Positions 29,285 to 29,431 of a stretch of 29,431 nt of DNA are shown piece after piece. Origin of the DNA: a virus. The notes under the pieces are model-generated. The model was not told where the DNA came from, did not search any database, and saw nothing but the letters and a program-made list of their open reading frames with translations. The DNA is taken from positions 1 through 29,431 of the IMG/VR virus record IMGVR_UViG_3300020000_000339; one strand, written 5' to 3'. The position numbers and the translations under genes were made by a program. The stretch's first letter is position 1. Each line of letters starts with the position of its first letter.

Positions 29285-29431
29285 GTGAGCAACTGGCCGG
29301 CGAGATCCGCAGCAACCTGAAGCGCGTCGAGATGAGTTACGACGAGGAACTACCCACGCCCGTAGTCGCGGAGCCGTTGCCCTATGTCGATACCAACAAC
29401 CAGCAGCTTATGGACGAAGAGAGCCGCATAT
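29281..29431 (+). CDS. Truncated gene at the right edge
   Basis: Fifty codons, starting MSEQLAGEIRSNLKRVEMSYDEELPTPVVAEPLPYVDTNNQQLMDEESRI and running off the window. ATG overlaps the preceding stop. No domain can be identified from this fragment. Confidence 0.6.
   Translation, partial: MSEQLAGEIRSNLKRVEMSYDEELPTPVVAEPLPYVDTNNQQLMDEESRI

Noticed and set aside
1-29431. tRNA, rRNA or CRISPR array
   Set aside because: No cloverleaf-like segment with conserved T-loop sequence and no regularly spaced direct repeats were found by eye; a scan with tRNA and CRISPR tools would be decisive.

Overview
The window is mostly a tailed-phage (or prophage) genome with podovirus-like virion genes. Its left edge is interrupted by a cargo-carrying IS1-family transposon. 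The signature virion genes are a terminase large subunit, a portal, a probable scaffold, a major capsid protein of the N4-gp56 type, two paralogous connector-like proteins, a large tail protein and Ala/Gly-rich putative ejection proteins. There is no integrase, lysis gene, DNA polymerase or tRNA here, so lysogeny and host cannot be decided. The high GC content and the IS1-type transposase would fit a soil bacterium such as an Acidobacteriota, but this is a weak guess.

Layout. 1-315: no gene found; it holds repeated GTGGGAA motifs and one perfect operator-like palindrome. 316-3320: a transposon of about 3 kb with 21-bp terminal inverted repeats and an 8-bp target duplication. It carries a transposase, an XRE plus ImmA/IrrE-type metallopeptidase fusion with a partner gene, and a small KGG-type basic protein. 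3352-8135: genes on the minus strand, comprising an HNH/AP2 endonuclease, small hypotheticals, a winged-helix replication-type protein, an AT-rich gap, and a tightly overlapping operon (DUF4177-like, zinc-ribbon, DUF3846-like, degenerate J-domain and RHH proteins). 8166-10545: plus-strand small genes led by a PD-(D/E)XK nuclease. 10549-29431: packaging and virion genes, all on the plus strand with many stop/start overlaps. A tRNA-guanine-transglycosylase-like enzyme and a GNAT-like protein are embedded among the tail genes. The last gene runs off the window.

How it fits together. The minus arm looks like an early/regulatory arm, started by a strong TTGACA promoter at 8143-8172 that overlaps the first plus-strand gene. 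The plus arm is packaging and morphogenesis. The same palindrome, TTGGGAA-N3-TTCCCA, occurs at 134-151, 3864-3880 and 24639-24656. Two copies lie over apparent -35 elements, so one regulator may link the HNH gene with the late ejection-protein genes. Several promoters put the start codon 6-7 nt after the -10 box, which predicts leaderless mRNAs. The most novel-looking items are the transposon and its cargo, the shared operator, the TGT/DpdA-like enzyme, and a conserved phage gene whose only well-placed start codon is GTA.
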